Part shown: one piece after another, positions 7,788-16,632 of the stretch
Numbering within the stretch: the first letter of the stretch is position 1
Layout of the letters: every line of letters begins with the position of its first letter
NCBI RefSeq assembly: GCF_000025705.1
Contig: NC_013959.1
Span: 2,550,001 to 2,614,000, forward strand
Length of the DNA stretch: 64,000 nucleotides
Direction of reading: 5' to 3'
DNA from: Sideroxydans lithotrophicus ES-1
GTDB taxonomy: Bacteria > Pseudomonadota > Gammaproteobacteria > Burkholderiales > Gallionellaceae
The notes under the pieces: generated by a model
The model's database searches: none
What the model saw: the letters and a program-made list of their open reading frames with translations, nothing else
What the model was told of the DNA's origin: nothing
Translations under genes and position numbers: made by a program

Positions 7788-10019
7788 ATGAAACTCTCAC
7801 TGCGCTTCGTACTCCCTTTGATCCTCGTTCTGGCGGCCATTGCTTACATTGTCGCACCGCTGGTCGACCAATTGACTTTGCGCTGGTTCATGCGCGATCT
7901 CGACATGCGGTCATCATTGATTGCCCGAACCATCCAGCAACCCCTGCTGGAACAGCTTGATGCCGGCAAAAAAAACAAGGTCGTAGCGCTCTTCAACACC
8001 ATCACCAAAGATGAACGGTTGTATGCTATCGGCTACTGTGCTTCGCCAACCGCAAAGGCATTGGTCAGCCGCTCTTTTCAACACCTTATCCATTGTGAAA
8101 ATCTTGATCGATGGGCAGATTCGAATGAGCTTCTGTTGCCAAGCACCCAGGGACCGCTGCATGTATCGGTATTGCCTATGGCCAGCACTGCAGCACCCGA
8201 AGGCCGTCTGGTGCTGGTGCACGACATGAGCTTCATCACCCACCGCAGCGAGGAAACCAAGCGTTACCTGTTCTACTTCTTCATGGGATTGGCACTGGTG
8301 ATCTCGCTGATCACGGTGATCATCGCGCAGCTTTCCTGGCGCGGCTGGATGTCCGGCATGCGTTCGCTGTTGCGCGGCGAAGGATTGCTATGGCAGCTGG
8401 CATCGGGTGAGCAGCCGAGCCCGCCGGAATTCAAGCCGATCGCACGGGACTTGCAGCGGCTGGTTCGCGAGCTTGAATCCGAAACCCGTGCGCGTGATGA
8501 GGAGCAGATCACCTGGTCGCCGGAAAGCCTGCGCTCCATCCTCCACAGCGAGTTGCGCGGCGAAGACATCATCGTGGTGTCGAACAGGGAGCCGTATATC
8601 CACCAGCGCATCGATGGCCGGATCGAAGTGCAAAGGCCGGCCAGCGGCCTGGTCACTGCCCTGGAACCCATCATGCGCGCATGCTCCGGCACATGGATCG
8701 CGCATGGCAGCGGCACAGCCGATCGCGAGGTGGTCGACAGATTCGACCGGGTCGCGGTACCGCCCGAGACACCCGCATACCAGATCCGCCGCGTATGGCT
8801 GTCCAAGGAAGAGGAGAAAGGCTATTACTACGGCTTCTCCAATGAAGGACTATGGCCGCTCTGCCATATCGCCCATGTGCGGCCCACTTTCCGCACCAGC
8901 GACTGGACCCAGTATGTCGCGGTGAACCGCAAGTTCGCCAAGGCCGTGGTGAGCGAGTCCAGAACAAAGAATCCCATCGTCCTGGTACAGGACTACCATT
9001 TCGCCTTGCTGCCCAAGATGATCCGCGAGGTACTCCCCGATGCCACCATCATCACTTTCTGGCATATCCCGTGGCCCAATCCGGAGTCGTTCGCCATCTG
9101 CCCCTGGCGAGACGAGGTACTCGAAGGGATGCTTGGCAGCAGCATCCTCGGTTTTCATACGCAGTTTCACTGCAACAATTTCGTCGACACTGTGGATCGT
9201 TTCATCGAGGCGCGCGTCGATCGCGAGTCTTTCACTGTCTCCTATGGCGGCAAGCTCACTGCCGTGCGCCGCTACCCGATCTCCATCGAATGGCCGCCGG
9301 CTCCGGAGATGGTACAAAAACCTGTGCCCGATTGCCGCAGCAACATACGGCAGCTGCATAAGCTTCCTGCGGAGCACAAGCTCGGCGTCGGCGTCGACCG
9401 GCTCGATTACACCAAAGGCATCACGGAACGTTTCCACGCCATCGAACGCCTGTTGGAGCTGAATCCCGAGTGGGTCGGCCGTTTCACTTTTGTGCAGATC
9501 GCAGCGCCGACGCGCTCGGGTATCGAGGAATACCAGCATCATGAATCGCAGGTGCGGGATATGGCCATGCGCATCAACAGCCGTTTCGATAGCAACTTGC
9601 CTCCGCCCATCGTGCTCAAGGTAGAACACCACGAACCGCGCGAGGTATACGAGTATTTCCGCGCCGCCGATCTCTGTTTTGTCAGCAGCCTGCACGATGG
9701 CATGAATCTGGTCGCCAAGGAATTTGTCGCGGCTCGCGACGATGATCGAGGTGTGCTCATCCTCTCCCAGTTCACCGGTGCGGCGCGTGAACTGCCCGAG
9801 GCGCTGATCGTCAACCCGTACGATGCTGACCAATGCGCCGCTGCCCTGCATCTGGCACTTACCATGCCGGCAGACGAACAGCGCGACCGCATGCGCCTGA
9901 TGCGCGGCCTGGTGGCCGAGTTCAATGTTTTCCGCTGGGCCGGCCGCATGCTGCTGGATGCCGCCGCGATGCGACGCCGCAGCCGCCTGTTAGACAAGAA
10001 TGGACATGGAGAGATATGA
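7788..10019 (+). CDS. otsA: Membrane-anchored trehalose-6-phosphate synthase (GT20) with sensor-like N-terminus
   Basis: GT20 glycosyltransferase expected to join UDP-glucose and glucose-6-phosphate. The catalytic domain spans about residues 260-735: VSNREP, VQDYHFALLP, HIPWPNPESF, GVDRLDYTKGI (phosphate-binding Arg and Lys) and DGMNLVAKEF (nucleotide-sugar site). At 743 residues it is about 270 longer than classical OtsA. The extra N-terminus has a membrane segment at 6-24, a roughly 135-residue outer loop, a second membrane segment at 161-181 and a HAMP/coiled-coil-like linker, the layout of a one-component receptor. The stop overlaps the start of the phosphatase gene (ATGA). The acceptor could be another sugar or polyol phosphate, as in glucosylglycerol-phosphate synthases, but the trehalose-phosphatase partner favours trehalose. 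Confidence 0.88.
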   Translation: MKLSLRFVLPLILVLAAIAYIVAPLVDQLTLRWFMRDLDMRSSLIARTIQQPLLEQLDAGKKNKVVALFNTITKDERLYAIGYCASPTAKALVSRSFQHLIHCENLDRWADSNELLLPSTQGPLHVSVLPMASTAAPEGRLVLVHDMSFITHRSEETKRYLFYFFMGLALVISLITVIIAQLSWRGWMSGMRSLLRGEGLLWQLASGEQPSPPEFKPIARDLQRLVRELESETRARDEEQITWSPESLRSILHSELRGEDIIVVSNREPYIHQRIDGRIEVQRPASGLVTALEPIMRACSGTWIAHGSGTADREVVDRFDRVAVPPETPAYQIRRVWLSKEEEKGYYYGFSNEGLWPLCHIAHVRPTFRTSDWTQYVAVNRKFAKAVVSESRTKNPIVLVQDYHFALLPKMIREVLPDATIITFWHIPWPNPESFAICPWRDEVLEGMLGSSILGFHTQFHCNNFVDTVDRFIEARVDRESFTVSYGGKLTAVRRYPISIEWPPAPEMVQKPVPDCRSNIRQLHKLPAEHKLGVGVDRLDYTKGITERFHAIERLLELNPEWVGRFTFVQIAAPTRSGIEEYQHHESQVRDMAMRINSRFDSNLPPPIVLKVEHHEPREVYEYFRAADLCFVSSLHDGMNLVAKEFVAARDDDRGVLILSQFTGAARELPEALIVNPYDADQCAAALHLALTMPADEQRDRMRLMRGLVAEFNVFRWAGRMLLDAAAMRRRSRLLDKNGHGEI

Positions 10020-10765
10020 CGATGCGTACCAGTTCTCCACCCTCGGCGAGCGTTGACTGGGCATATTTCCTCGATGTCGACGGCACCTTGATCGACATCG
10101 CCGACACACCGGGTGCTGCCTTTGTGGATACGGAGCTGCTTGATCTCATAGCACGCCTGTATCAGGAAAGCGGCGGCGCGATGGCGCTGGTCAGCGGCCG
10201 CTCCATCTCGGACCTTGAACATCTGCTCGGCTCGCTGCATCTGCCACTGGCCGGGCAGCACGGACTGGAACGGCGCGATGCCGCCGGGCGTCTATGGATA
10301 CATGCCGCAACGCCTGAAGCCAAATGCACCATCAAGGAAGCGCTGGCGCCGGTTCTGGTGCAGTATCCCGGCCTGTTGCTTGAGGACAAGGGACTGACGC
10401 TGGCACTGCACTATCGGCAAGCCCCGCATCTGGCTGCTTATGCACACCGCCTGATGGGCCAGCTGGCAAACGATGCCGATGCCGGCCTTGAAGTGCAACC
10501 CGGCAAGCGCGTCGCGGAAGTCAAACCGTCCGGCATCGACAAAGGCACGGCGGTGTCGGAATATCTCAAGGAATCGCCGTTCAAGGGACGCCGACCGGTG
10601 TTCATCGGCGACGACCTCAACGATGAGCACGGCTTCGCCGAAGTGAACAGACTGGAAGGCATCTCCATCAAGGTCGGCAAGGGCCGAAGTTGCGCCCGCT
10701 TTCGCCTGCCCGATGTGGCTGCGGTAAGGAGATGGCTGGGCAACATCCTGAAAGGAAGCGAATGA
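10016..10765 (+). CDS. otsB: Trehalose-6-phosphate phosphatase
   Basis: HAD-superfamily phosphatase that removes phosphate from trehalose-6-phosphate. The 249-residue product shows motif I DVDGTL, motif II SGRS, GQHGLERRD of the cap, the KGTAVSEYL lysine region and motif IV GDDLNDEHGF. The frame is open further upstream inside otsA, but the start is set at 10016, where ATG overlaps the otsA stop by four bases; an in-frame second ATG follows at 10022. The overlaps on both sides (otsA before, the GH15 gene after) indicate one coupled operon. Confidence 0.94.
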   Translation: MTMRTSSPPSASVDWAYFLDVDGTLIDIADTPGAAFVDTELLDLIARLYQESGGAMALVSGRSISDLEHLLGSLHLPLAGQHGLERRDAAGRLWIHAATPEAKCTIKEALAPVLVQYPGLLLEDKGLTLALHYRQAPHLAAYAHRLMGQLANDADAGLEVQPGKRVAEVKPSGIDKGTAVSEYLKESPFKGRRPVFIGDDLNDEHGFAEVNRLEGISIKVGKGRSCARFRLPDVAAVRRWLGNILKGSE

Positions 10766-12540
10766 AAAACCTGGACCTGGCCTTGATCGGCAATTGCACC
10801 ATAGGCGCCCTGGTCGATGGCCGGGCGAACTTTACCTGGGGCTGTTTCCCGCGCTTCGATGGCGATCCTGTGTTCTGTTCCCTGCTCAAGGACACCGATG
10901 ACTATGGATTCTTTTCCGTCGAGCTCACCGATTGCGAGCAGACCGAACAGCACTATCTGGAGAATACCGCGATCCTGGTAACGCGCCTTTACGATCGCCA
11001 TGGCGGCGCGGTAGAAGTCACAGATTTCGCGCCCCGCTTCGGCCAATATGGCCGCATGTTCCGTCCCATGATGCTGGTGCGGCGGATCAAGCGGCTCTCC
11101 GGCAGCCCACGCATCACCCTGCGTCTGCGGCCCGCCTGCGATGACGGCGCGGGCCGGCCGACAGTCACCTGGGGCAGCAACCATATCCGCTATGTCGCAC
11201 CGACATTCACGCTCAGGCTGACCACCGATGCATCCCTGACCGCACTGCTGCAGGAAACGCCATTCTTCCTGGAGGACACCATCACGCTGCTGCTCGGTTC
11301 GGACGAGACCGTACATGAAGCCGTCAGCGAAGTCGGCCGCCATTTTCTCGAGGAGACCGCTCAATACTGGCGCGAATGGGTCCGCTCCCTGGGCATCCCC
11401 TACGAATGGCAGGAAGCCGTGATACGCGCTGCGATCACACTGAAGCTGAATGCCTATGACGACACCGGCGCCATCGTCGCCGCCATGACCAGCTCCATCC
11501 CCGAGGCCGCCAATAGCGGACGCAACTGGGATTACCGCTACTGCTGGTTGCGCGATGGCTATTTTGTGGTCAATGCGCTGAATCGCCTGGGCGCGACTCG
11601 GACCATGGAGCGCTACCTCAGCTATATCGTGAATATCGCCGCCAATTCCGGAGGCAAGCCGCTGCAGCCGGTCTACGGTATCGACGGCAGGACGGAGCTG
11701 GAAGAGCGCGAAGTTCCGGCACTGGCAGGTTTTCGTGGCATGGGTCCGGTGCGCATCGGCAACCTTGCCTATCGCCAGGTGCAGCATGACGTCTATGGCT
11801 CGTCCATCCTCGCCGCGACCCATATCTTTTTTGACCAGCGCCTGACCCGGCGCGGAGACGAGGCGCTGTTCCGCCGTCTCGAACATCTCGGTACGCAAGC
11901 CATCCGCTGCTACGACCAGCCGGATGCCGGTCTCTGGGAACTGCGCGGCAGTGCGCGCGTACACACTTTTTCTGCCGTGATGTGCTGGGCGGCCTGCGAC
12001 CGCCTGGCCAGGATCGCCGACGGATTGGGACTGTCCGAACGTGCAGAATACTGGCGCGACCAGGCGCGGCAGCTGCATGAGACCATCAGCCAGCGCGCGT
12101 GGAACCAGCAACGCGGCAGCTTCGTCTCCACCTTCGACGGCGACGCGATGGATGCAAGCCTGCTGCTGCTGGCAGAGGTCGGATTCCTCGAAGCGGGCGA
12201 CCCGCGTTTTGTCGCCACGGTGAATATGGTCGAGAAAGACTTGCGCCGCGGCGATTTCATCTTCCGCTATGTCGAAAAGGACGATTTCGGCGAGCCGGAG
12301 AACGCCTTCCTGGTCTGCACGTTCTGGTATGTCAATGCGCTTGCCGCGGTGGATCGGCGAGAGGAAGCGCGAGCACTGTTTGAAAAGCTGCTGGCTCACC
12401 GCAACCGTCATGGTTTGTTGGCGGAACACATCGACCCGAACAGCGGCGAACAGTGGGGCAACTTCGTGCAGACTTACAGCATGGTGGGGCTGATCAATGC
12501 CGCGATCCGTTTGTCATTGCGCTGGGATCAGGCATTCTAG
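10762..12540 (+). CDS. Glycoside hydrolase family 15 (glucoamylase/trehalase-like)
   Basis: A 592-residue GH15 (alpha/alpha)6-barrel enzyme, predicted to be cytosolic. The first catalytic region is NWDYRYCWLRDGYF (about residue 255) and the second EHIDPNSGEQWGNFVQTYSMVGL near the C-terminus, both characteristic of bacterial GH15 glucan glucosidases and of the GH15 trehalases known in actinobacteria. Start chosen at 10762 because ATG overlaps the otsB stop and AAGGAAG lies 7-13 bases upstream. Its place as third gene of an otsAB operon makes trehalose turnover, or use of an alpha-glucan linked to trehalose, a reasonable guess. Sequence alone does not separate trehalase from glucoamylase. Confidence 0.9.
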   Translation: MKNLDLALIGNCTIGALVDGRANFTWGCFPRFDGDPVFCSLLKDTDDYGFFSVELTDCEQTEQHYLENTAILVTRLYDRHGGAVEVTDFAPRFGQYGRMFRPMMLVRRIKRLSGSPRITLRLRPACDDGAGRPTVTWGSNHIRYVAPTFTLRLTTDASLTALLQETPFFLEDTITLLLGSDETVHEAVSEVGRHFLEETAQYWREWVRSLGIPYEWQEAVIRAAITLKLNAYDDTGAIVAAMTSSIPEAANSGRNWDYRYCWLRDGYFVVNALNRLGATRTMERYLSYIVNIAANSGGKPLQPVYGIDGRTELEEREVPALAGFRGMGPVRIGNLAYRQVQHDVYGSSILAATHIFFDQRLTRRGDEALFRRLEHLGTQAIRCYDQPDAGLWELRGSARVHTFSAVMCWAACDRLARIADGLGLSERAEYWRDQARQLHETISQRAWNQQRGSFVSTFDGDAMDASLLLLAEVGFLEAGDPRFVATVNMVEKDLRRGDFIFRYVEKDDFGEPENAFLVCTFWYVNALAAVDRREEARALFEKLLAHRNRHGLLAEHIDPNSGEQWGNFVQTYSMVGLINAAIRLSLRWDQAF

Positions 12541-12558
12541 ACAGCATCCGGCTGCACT

Positions 12559-13635
12559 TCAGATCATTCCCATTGCGACCAGCGCTATGAATGCAGCAAA
12601 CAGCGCAAAATGGCTGATACCCTCGATGGCGTTGGTCTCGCCGTCATGCAGGTTGTTCATCACGGTGAGGAAGGTGAGCAGCAGCATGCCAGCCTGAACC
12701 GGCGTCAGCGCCATCACGATGCGCTCGCCGCTGAAAAGGGCGACGGTCTCGATCACCGGCAGCGTCAGCAATACGGTAGCCAGCGAGGCACCAAGCGCGA
12801 TGTTGACCGTGGTCTGCATACGATCCTGCTGTGCGGCCTTGAGCGCAGTAAGTATCTCCGGACTGGCAGAGATCAAGGCGACCAGCACCGCGGGGATCGC
12901 CTTGGGCAGGCTGCTGCCCGAAAGTCCGGCATCCAGCAGCACCGACAGTATTTCGGAGAGCAGGCCGACCAGCACGATGGCGCCCAGCATCATGCCGACA
13001 TGCAATGCATTCGGACTGTGCGATTCATCATGCGCCTCTTCGTCGGTCTCGCTGGAATACGCGAAAAAAGTCCGATGTTCGACCGTCTGCAAGCGCAGGA
13101 AGGCAACATACATGATCGCCATCGTTGCGATGGAAAAGCACGAATAGAACCGCCACTGCCCGTCGGGCACGAAATCGGGGATGAACATGCCGATGCCGAT
13201 AGCGACCAGCAACATGGCAATAAAGGAATTGGCCGATGAGATGTTGTATTTTGTCTGGCCGTGCTTGAGCCCGCCGACGATGGCGGCAAGTCCGAGGATG
13301 CCGTTGATATCGAACATCACTGCAGAGAACACCGTGTCGCGCGCCAGCGTCGGATTGGGTGTGCCTTGCAGCAAAACGATCAAGATCACCACTTCCACCG
13401 ACACTGCGGCAAGCGTCAGGATCAGTGTGCCATAGGGTTCGCCCAGTCGCATTGCCAGAACTTCAGCATGATGGGCGATGCGGAACGCAACGCCGATGAT
13501 TGCAGCAAGAATGAGCATCAACAGTCCCCACAGCGCGACGCCGCCGTGTTCGATGGCGCCATGCTCGAACACAAAGCCCAGCCCGAGCATGAGAAGTGCG
13601 GCAGCGACCGGAAACTCCGGTTTCAGATATTTCAT
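12559..13635 (-). CDS. Cation:proton antiporter, CaCA superfamily (ChaA-like)
   Basis: Inner-membrane protein of 358 residues with about ten or eleven hydrophobic segments, resembling ChaA-type calcium (or sodium/potassium):proton antiporters. The two internal alpha-repeat signatures are visible: LAAVSVEVVILIVLL with an acidic residue in the first half, and ALISASPEILTALKAAQQDRMQTTVNIALGASLATV in the second. A hydrophilic loop rich in Glu and His (ETDEEAHDESH) lies between the halves. The start at 13635 has AAGGAA just upstream; an open frame continues to 13704 but is not needed. It is convergent with the trehalose operon, with no room for more than a short terminator between them. Confidence 0.86.
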   Translation of the reverse strand: MKYLKPEFPVAAALLMLGLGFVFEHGAIEHGGVALWGLLMLILAAIIGVAFRIAHHAEVLAMRLGEPYGTLILTLAAVSVEVVILIVLLQGTPNPTLARDTVFSAVMFDINGILGLAAIVGGLKHGQTKYNISSANSFIAMLLVAIGIGMFIPDFVPDGQWRFYSCFSIATMAIMYVAFLRLQTVEHRTFFAYSSETDEEAHDESHSPNALHVGMMLGAIVLVGLLSEILSVLLDAGLSGSSLPKAIPAVLVALISASPEILTALKAAQQDRMQTTVNIALGASLATVLLTLPVIETVALFSGERIVMALTPVQAGMLLLTFLTVMNNLHDGETNAIEGISHFALFAAFIALVAMGMI

Positions 13636-13720
13636 GGTTGTTCCTTGTTGTCTTTGTTGGTTCCGGCTTGCCATCCGTTCGATCGCAAGGTGCAATCTTC
13701 TCACGATGGATGCCTTTCAG

Positions 13721-14050
13721 CTAAATGGCGATTTCAAGAATGGGGCCGATTATGGCGCAGAACACGATGACCCGGATGAGGCTGCGCTTGTAACGGAACA
13801 GTGCGATCAGGGCATAAATCCAGTCATCTGCCCGACCGGGCCGCCAATGCTGATGAAACCCGGCTTCAGCCGTACCGAAAAGCTTGCGCCAGCGTGACCC
13901 GTGCCGGAAGGTCGGCATATTGCCAGTGATCTGTGCGATGCGACCGCGCCCGCTCCTTGGACGGTCGGTCGTCTTGAAGCGGGCAGGCTGCATGATTCCT
14001 GGTGGAATGCTGTATCTGGCCATCGCCCCGTCCGGGCAAGCCTTGCTCAT
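13721..14050 (-). CDS. Possible small membrane-anchored protein
   Basis: A 109-codon open frame beginning 16 bases after the outer-membrane-protein stop, on the same strand. It is rich in Arg and His, with a short hydrophobic C-terminal helix (YALIALF, then VIVFCAIIGPILEIAI). There is no recognisable family and only a weak ribosome binding site. It could be a real fourth gene of the iron operon or chance coding; codon statistics or conservation would decide. Confidence 0.28.
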   Translation of the reverse strand: MSKACPDGAMARYSIPPGIMQPARFKTTDRPRSGRGRIAQITGNMPTFRHGSRWRKLFGTAEAGFHQHWRPGRADDWIYALIALFRYKRSLIRVIVFCAIIGPILEIAI

Positions 14051-14066
14051 GGCGGCGATCCGCCGG

Positions 14067-14807
14067 TCAGAATTCGTACTCGACCTGCATCCTGAACGTA
14101 TGGCGGGGTGCCGCGCTGCTGACCCCCGACAACCAGGCTGCGTTGTATCTGATGGCCTGCCTGCCTCCCAGCCCCAACTTACCGAAGACCGCCGGACCGA
14201 TACGATGGACCTGGTCTGCCTGTCTGTTCCAGTCGTTCCACTTCCCCATCTCGCCGAATCCCTGCAGGCCGAATTCAAGTACAGGTTGCCAGCGGTATTT
14301 TGCCTGCCATTGATAACTGAAGTTGGTACTGTATGGCACACCGCTCTCATCCGCTTTGCCGAATGCGCGCTCGAAAAGCAGATTGCCGTTCAGCTGCAGG
14401 TTGCCGAATTCCGTTTGCAGCAATGGCCCGAGTTTCAGCTCCCATGGTGCATTGCTGCTCAATGGCGCTTCCAGCTCGGTAACAAGTCCGGCATCCACGG
14501 GATATCTTCCGGTTTCGGTGAGCTGGAATTTGTTTTCCCATTCGGCCAGGTTGGCGATCTGGCCGCCGATCTGCTCCTGCTTCAAATATATCTCCGTGAA
14601 CCAGTATTCTGTTGCGCCGTAACCGACACCGATGCTGGCTCCTTGCGCGAGCGTGCCATCCTTCTGCCTGAAAGAACCGTACTTGAAGTCGACCTCCCGT
14701 TCGCCATATTCCACGGTGGGTGTGTAAACATAATCTGCGGGACCGGCGATGGCCTTGCCCGCATTGATCGCGAGCAAACCGAACACCGCAATGAGTCCGA
14801 TCTTCAT
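14067..14807 (-). CDS. Outer-membrane beta-barrel protein of the iron-uptake operon
   Basis: A 246-residue exported protein. Residues 1-21 form a signal peptide (MKIGLIAVFGLLAINAGKAIA). The rest alternates polar and hydrophobic residues as in a beta-barrel and ends in ...MQVEYEF, a terminal aromatic expected for BamA-dependent insertion. It starts directly after the FTR1 stop and shares its strand, so it is probably co-transcribed with the FTR1 permease and the cupredoxin. The context suggests a role in iron or metal passage or sensing at the outer membrane, but no family-specific motif confirms this. Confidence 0.75.
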   Translation of the reverse strand: MKIGLIAVFGLLAINAGKAIAGPADYVYTPTVEYGEREVDFKYGSFRQKDGTLAQGASIGVGYGATEYWFTEIYLKQEQIGGQIANLAEWENKFQLTETGRYPVDAGLVTELEAPLSSNAPWELKLGPLLQTEFGNLQLNGNLLFERAFGKADESGVPYSTNFSYQWQAKYRWQPVLEFGLQGFGEMGKWNDWNRQADQVHRIGPAVFGKLGLGGRQAIRYNAAWLSGVSSAAPRHTFRMQVEYEF

Positions 14808-15641
14808 CTAGGCACGCATCTTGTTGGAACGGTTCGGCACGTGGGCGCGGCTGACCAGCCACATGCCAAGACCGATGACAGTCAGTGCGGCGATATAAAA
14901 GACCAGCTGCATACCGGCCGGTCTGGAGTCGTAGCCAACCAGGCTATGCAGCAGCATTCCCGGCACTCCGTTTTCCGGCAATGTCGCCGAGGTGTCCCAC
15001 ACAGGAGCGGCAAGGCTGGGCAGCAGGTCGGCCTGGATCAGGAATCGCGCAGCCTGTGAAGCCATGCCTGCCGCCAGCAACAGCACCAGGATGCTGGTCG
15101 CCGAAAAGAACCAGCGCAGCGGCACGCGCAGCAGTCCGGCGTAGATCGAATAGCCGGCTGCAACGCCGAGCACCATTCCGGTCACCCCGCCGATCAGCAT
15201 CGAAGATTGCCCGTTTTCCGAAGCGGCGATGCCATAAAGGAACAATACCGTTTCCGATCCCTCCCTGAGCACGGCGAGACCGACGATCAGCATCAGCACC
15301 GAACACTCGCTGCGTCCGTCGCGAATGTCTCCTCCGACCGAATGCGCGCTACGCGCCAGTTCAGCTCCGTGCGACGACATCCATATGTTGTGCCAGGCCA
15401 GCATCAGCACGGCGATGCCAAGCACGATGGCATTGAACAACTCCTGCCCGATGCCGCTGGCGAACGATCCGATGACGTCCGTGAATGCTGCGACCAGTGC
15501 CGAGCCTGCCAGACCCGCGACCAACCCGGCAGCCAGCCAGCGCTTGCTGCCAGGGACGCCGTGCGTCGCGGCAGCAACGATCCCGATGATCAGCGAAGCT
15601 TCCAGTACTTCCCGAAATACGATGATGGCGGTTCCAAACAT
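14808..15641 (-). CDS. FTR1-family high-affinity iron permease
   Basis: Inner-membrane permease of 277 residues with seven or so hydrophobic helices, belonging to the FTR1/EfeU family. Two REXXE iron-binding motifs are present: REVLE at residues 10-14 and REGSE at 126-130. These permeases import ferric iron, usually together with an oxidising or ferrous-binding periplasmic partner. Here that partner is likely the cupredoxin encoded immediately upstream, 11 bases away. No EfeB peroxidase or full EfeO is adjacent, so the system resembles the minimal FTR1 plus P19/cupredoxin type. A Fur box ahead of the cupredoxin gene would make the operon iron-repressed. Confidence 0.92.
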   Translation of the reverse strand: MFGTAIIVFREVLEASLIIGIVAAATHGVPGSKRWLAAGLVAGLAGSALVAAFTDVIGSFASGIGQELFNAIVLGIAVLMLAWHNIWMSSHGAELARSAHSVGGDIRDGRSECSVLMLIVGLAVLREGSETVLFLYGIAASENGQSSMLIGGVTGMVLGVAAGYSIYAGLLRVPLRWFFSATSILVLLLAAGMASQAARFLIQADLLPSLAAPVWDTSATLPENGVPGMLLHSLVGYDSRPAGMQLVFYIAALTVIGLGMWLVSRAHVPNRSNKMRA

Positions 15642-15652
15642 TGATCGCTCTC

Positions 15653-15970
15653 CTATTGTGCAACGACTGCACCCAGTGCAGTGGCTGCGTTGAACTCACC
15701 GATGAACGGATAGCGCCCCTTGTCCAGCGGGCCGATGTATAGCGTTGCACTGCCGTGCCCGGCGATCACTTTCTCCCGGTTCAGCGCATAGCTGTCGAAC
15801 TCTTCCGGCGTGGCATCCTGGTTCTCGATCAGCAACCTGATCTTGCTGCCAGACGGGATGTTCAGCTCGGCCGGCAGGAAGCGATGATCCTTGATAACCA
15901 ACCTGTAATCGGTGTCTGCTGCCGAAGCGGCGAACGGGAACAGCAGGACAATCAGACAAAAGATGTTCAT
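15653..15970 (-). CDS. Periplasmic cupredoxin-domain protein (EfeO N-domain-like)
   Basis: A 105-residue protein with a signal peptide (cleavage near AASA-AD, residue 17) and a single cupredoxin-like domain: YRLVIKDHRFLPAELNIPSGSKIRLLIENQDATPEEFDS, then the GKYPFIGEF-like end (KGRYPFIGEFNAAT). This is the fold found at the N-terminus of EfeO and in stand-alone iron-uptake proteins. A full type 1 copper ligand set is not evident. The ATG at 15970 has GAGGAG at good spacing; the longer open frame upstream overlaps fur antisense and is rejected. First gene of the cupredoxin-FTR1-OMP operon, presumably delivering iron to the permease. Confidence 0.85.
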   Translation of the reverse strand: MNIFCLIVLLFPFAASAADTDYRLVIKDHRFLPAELNIPSGSKIRLLIENQDATPEEFDSYALNREKVIAGHGSATLYIGPLDKGRYPFIGEFNAATALGAVVAQ

Positions 15971-15991
15971 GGCACTCCTCAATTGATTTAT

Positions 15992-16016
15992 GCAAACGAT
16001 AATCGTTCTCATTTGC
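15992..16016. promoter_or_regulatory. Fur box between the iron operon and fur
   Basis: A 25-base near-palindrome (GCAAA...TTTGC outer arms) whose core ACGATAATCGTTCTCATT closely resembles the Fur consensus of repeated GATAAT hexamers. It sits about 21 bases before the cupredoxin start and 53 bases before fur, in the divergent gap, so Fur could repress the iron operon and its own gene from the same site. Confidence 0.75.
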
Positions 16017-16069
16017 AATTGCAAGTCCTTTCGGGCATCATGTCGTAAAAATCGAATGGAAGCGTTGCT

Positions 16070-16510
16070 ATGGACAAATCCCAGCCTGAAAACCTGAAGA
16101 ACGCCGGACTGAAATCCACTTTGCCGAGACTCAAGATCCTGGGCTTGTTCGAATCGGGACAAGAGCGCCACATGAGCGCAGAGGATGTATACAAGCTGTT
16201 GCTTTCCACCGGAGATGATGTCGGGCTGGCCACCGTCTATCGCGTGCTGACCCAGTTCGAGCATGCCGGGCTGCTGGTACGCCACAACTTCGAAGGCGGC
16301 AAGTCGGTGTTCGAACTCAACGAGGGCAAGCACCACGACCACATCGTTTGCCTGCAGTGCGGCCATGTCGAGGAGTTCTACGACACCACCATCGAGTCGC
16401 GCCAGAAGAAGGTCGCAGCCGAACTTGGTTTCGAAGTGCATGACCACTCGCTGCACATCTACGCAGACTGCACCAAAACAAAATGCCCGCATAAACCCAG
16501 AAACGTCTAG
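16070..16510 (+). CDS. fur: Ferric uptake regulator
   Basis: A 146-residue iron-responsive repressor. The N-terminal winged helix contains LGLATVYRVL-type recognition sequence (DDVGLATVYRVLTQFEHAGLL); the dimerisation domain carries the KHHDHIVCLQCGHVEEF motif with Cys94 and Cys97, and a second cysteine pair near 134 and 139. It is divergent from an FTR1 iron-uptake operon with a Fur box between them, which supports autoregulation and control of the uptake genes. Confidence 0.97.
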   Translation: MDKSQPENLKNAGLKSTLPRLKILGLFESGQERHMSAEDVYKLLLSTGDDVGLATVYRVLTQFEHAGLLVRHNFEGGKSVFELNEGKHHDHIVCLQCGHVEEFYDTTIESRQKKVAAELGFEVHDHSLHIYADCTKTKCPHKPRNV

Positions 16511-16632
16511 CCAGTAGCACAGGTTGTCGTTCCCGCATCCGACTGCCCGAGTTCCCGCTGCAAGAGTGAATCCGTACGGGGAACCTGGTCATCACGGACT
16601 GGCATCGCCGCTCCCTCCGGTATAATCGCGCC

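Noticed and set aside
13884-15059. A 391-codon plus-strand open frame across the iron operon
   Set aside because: Antisense to the FTR1 and barrel genes, which have clear motifs and a signal peptide.
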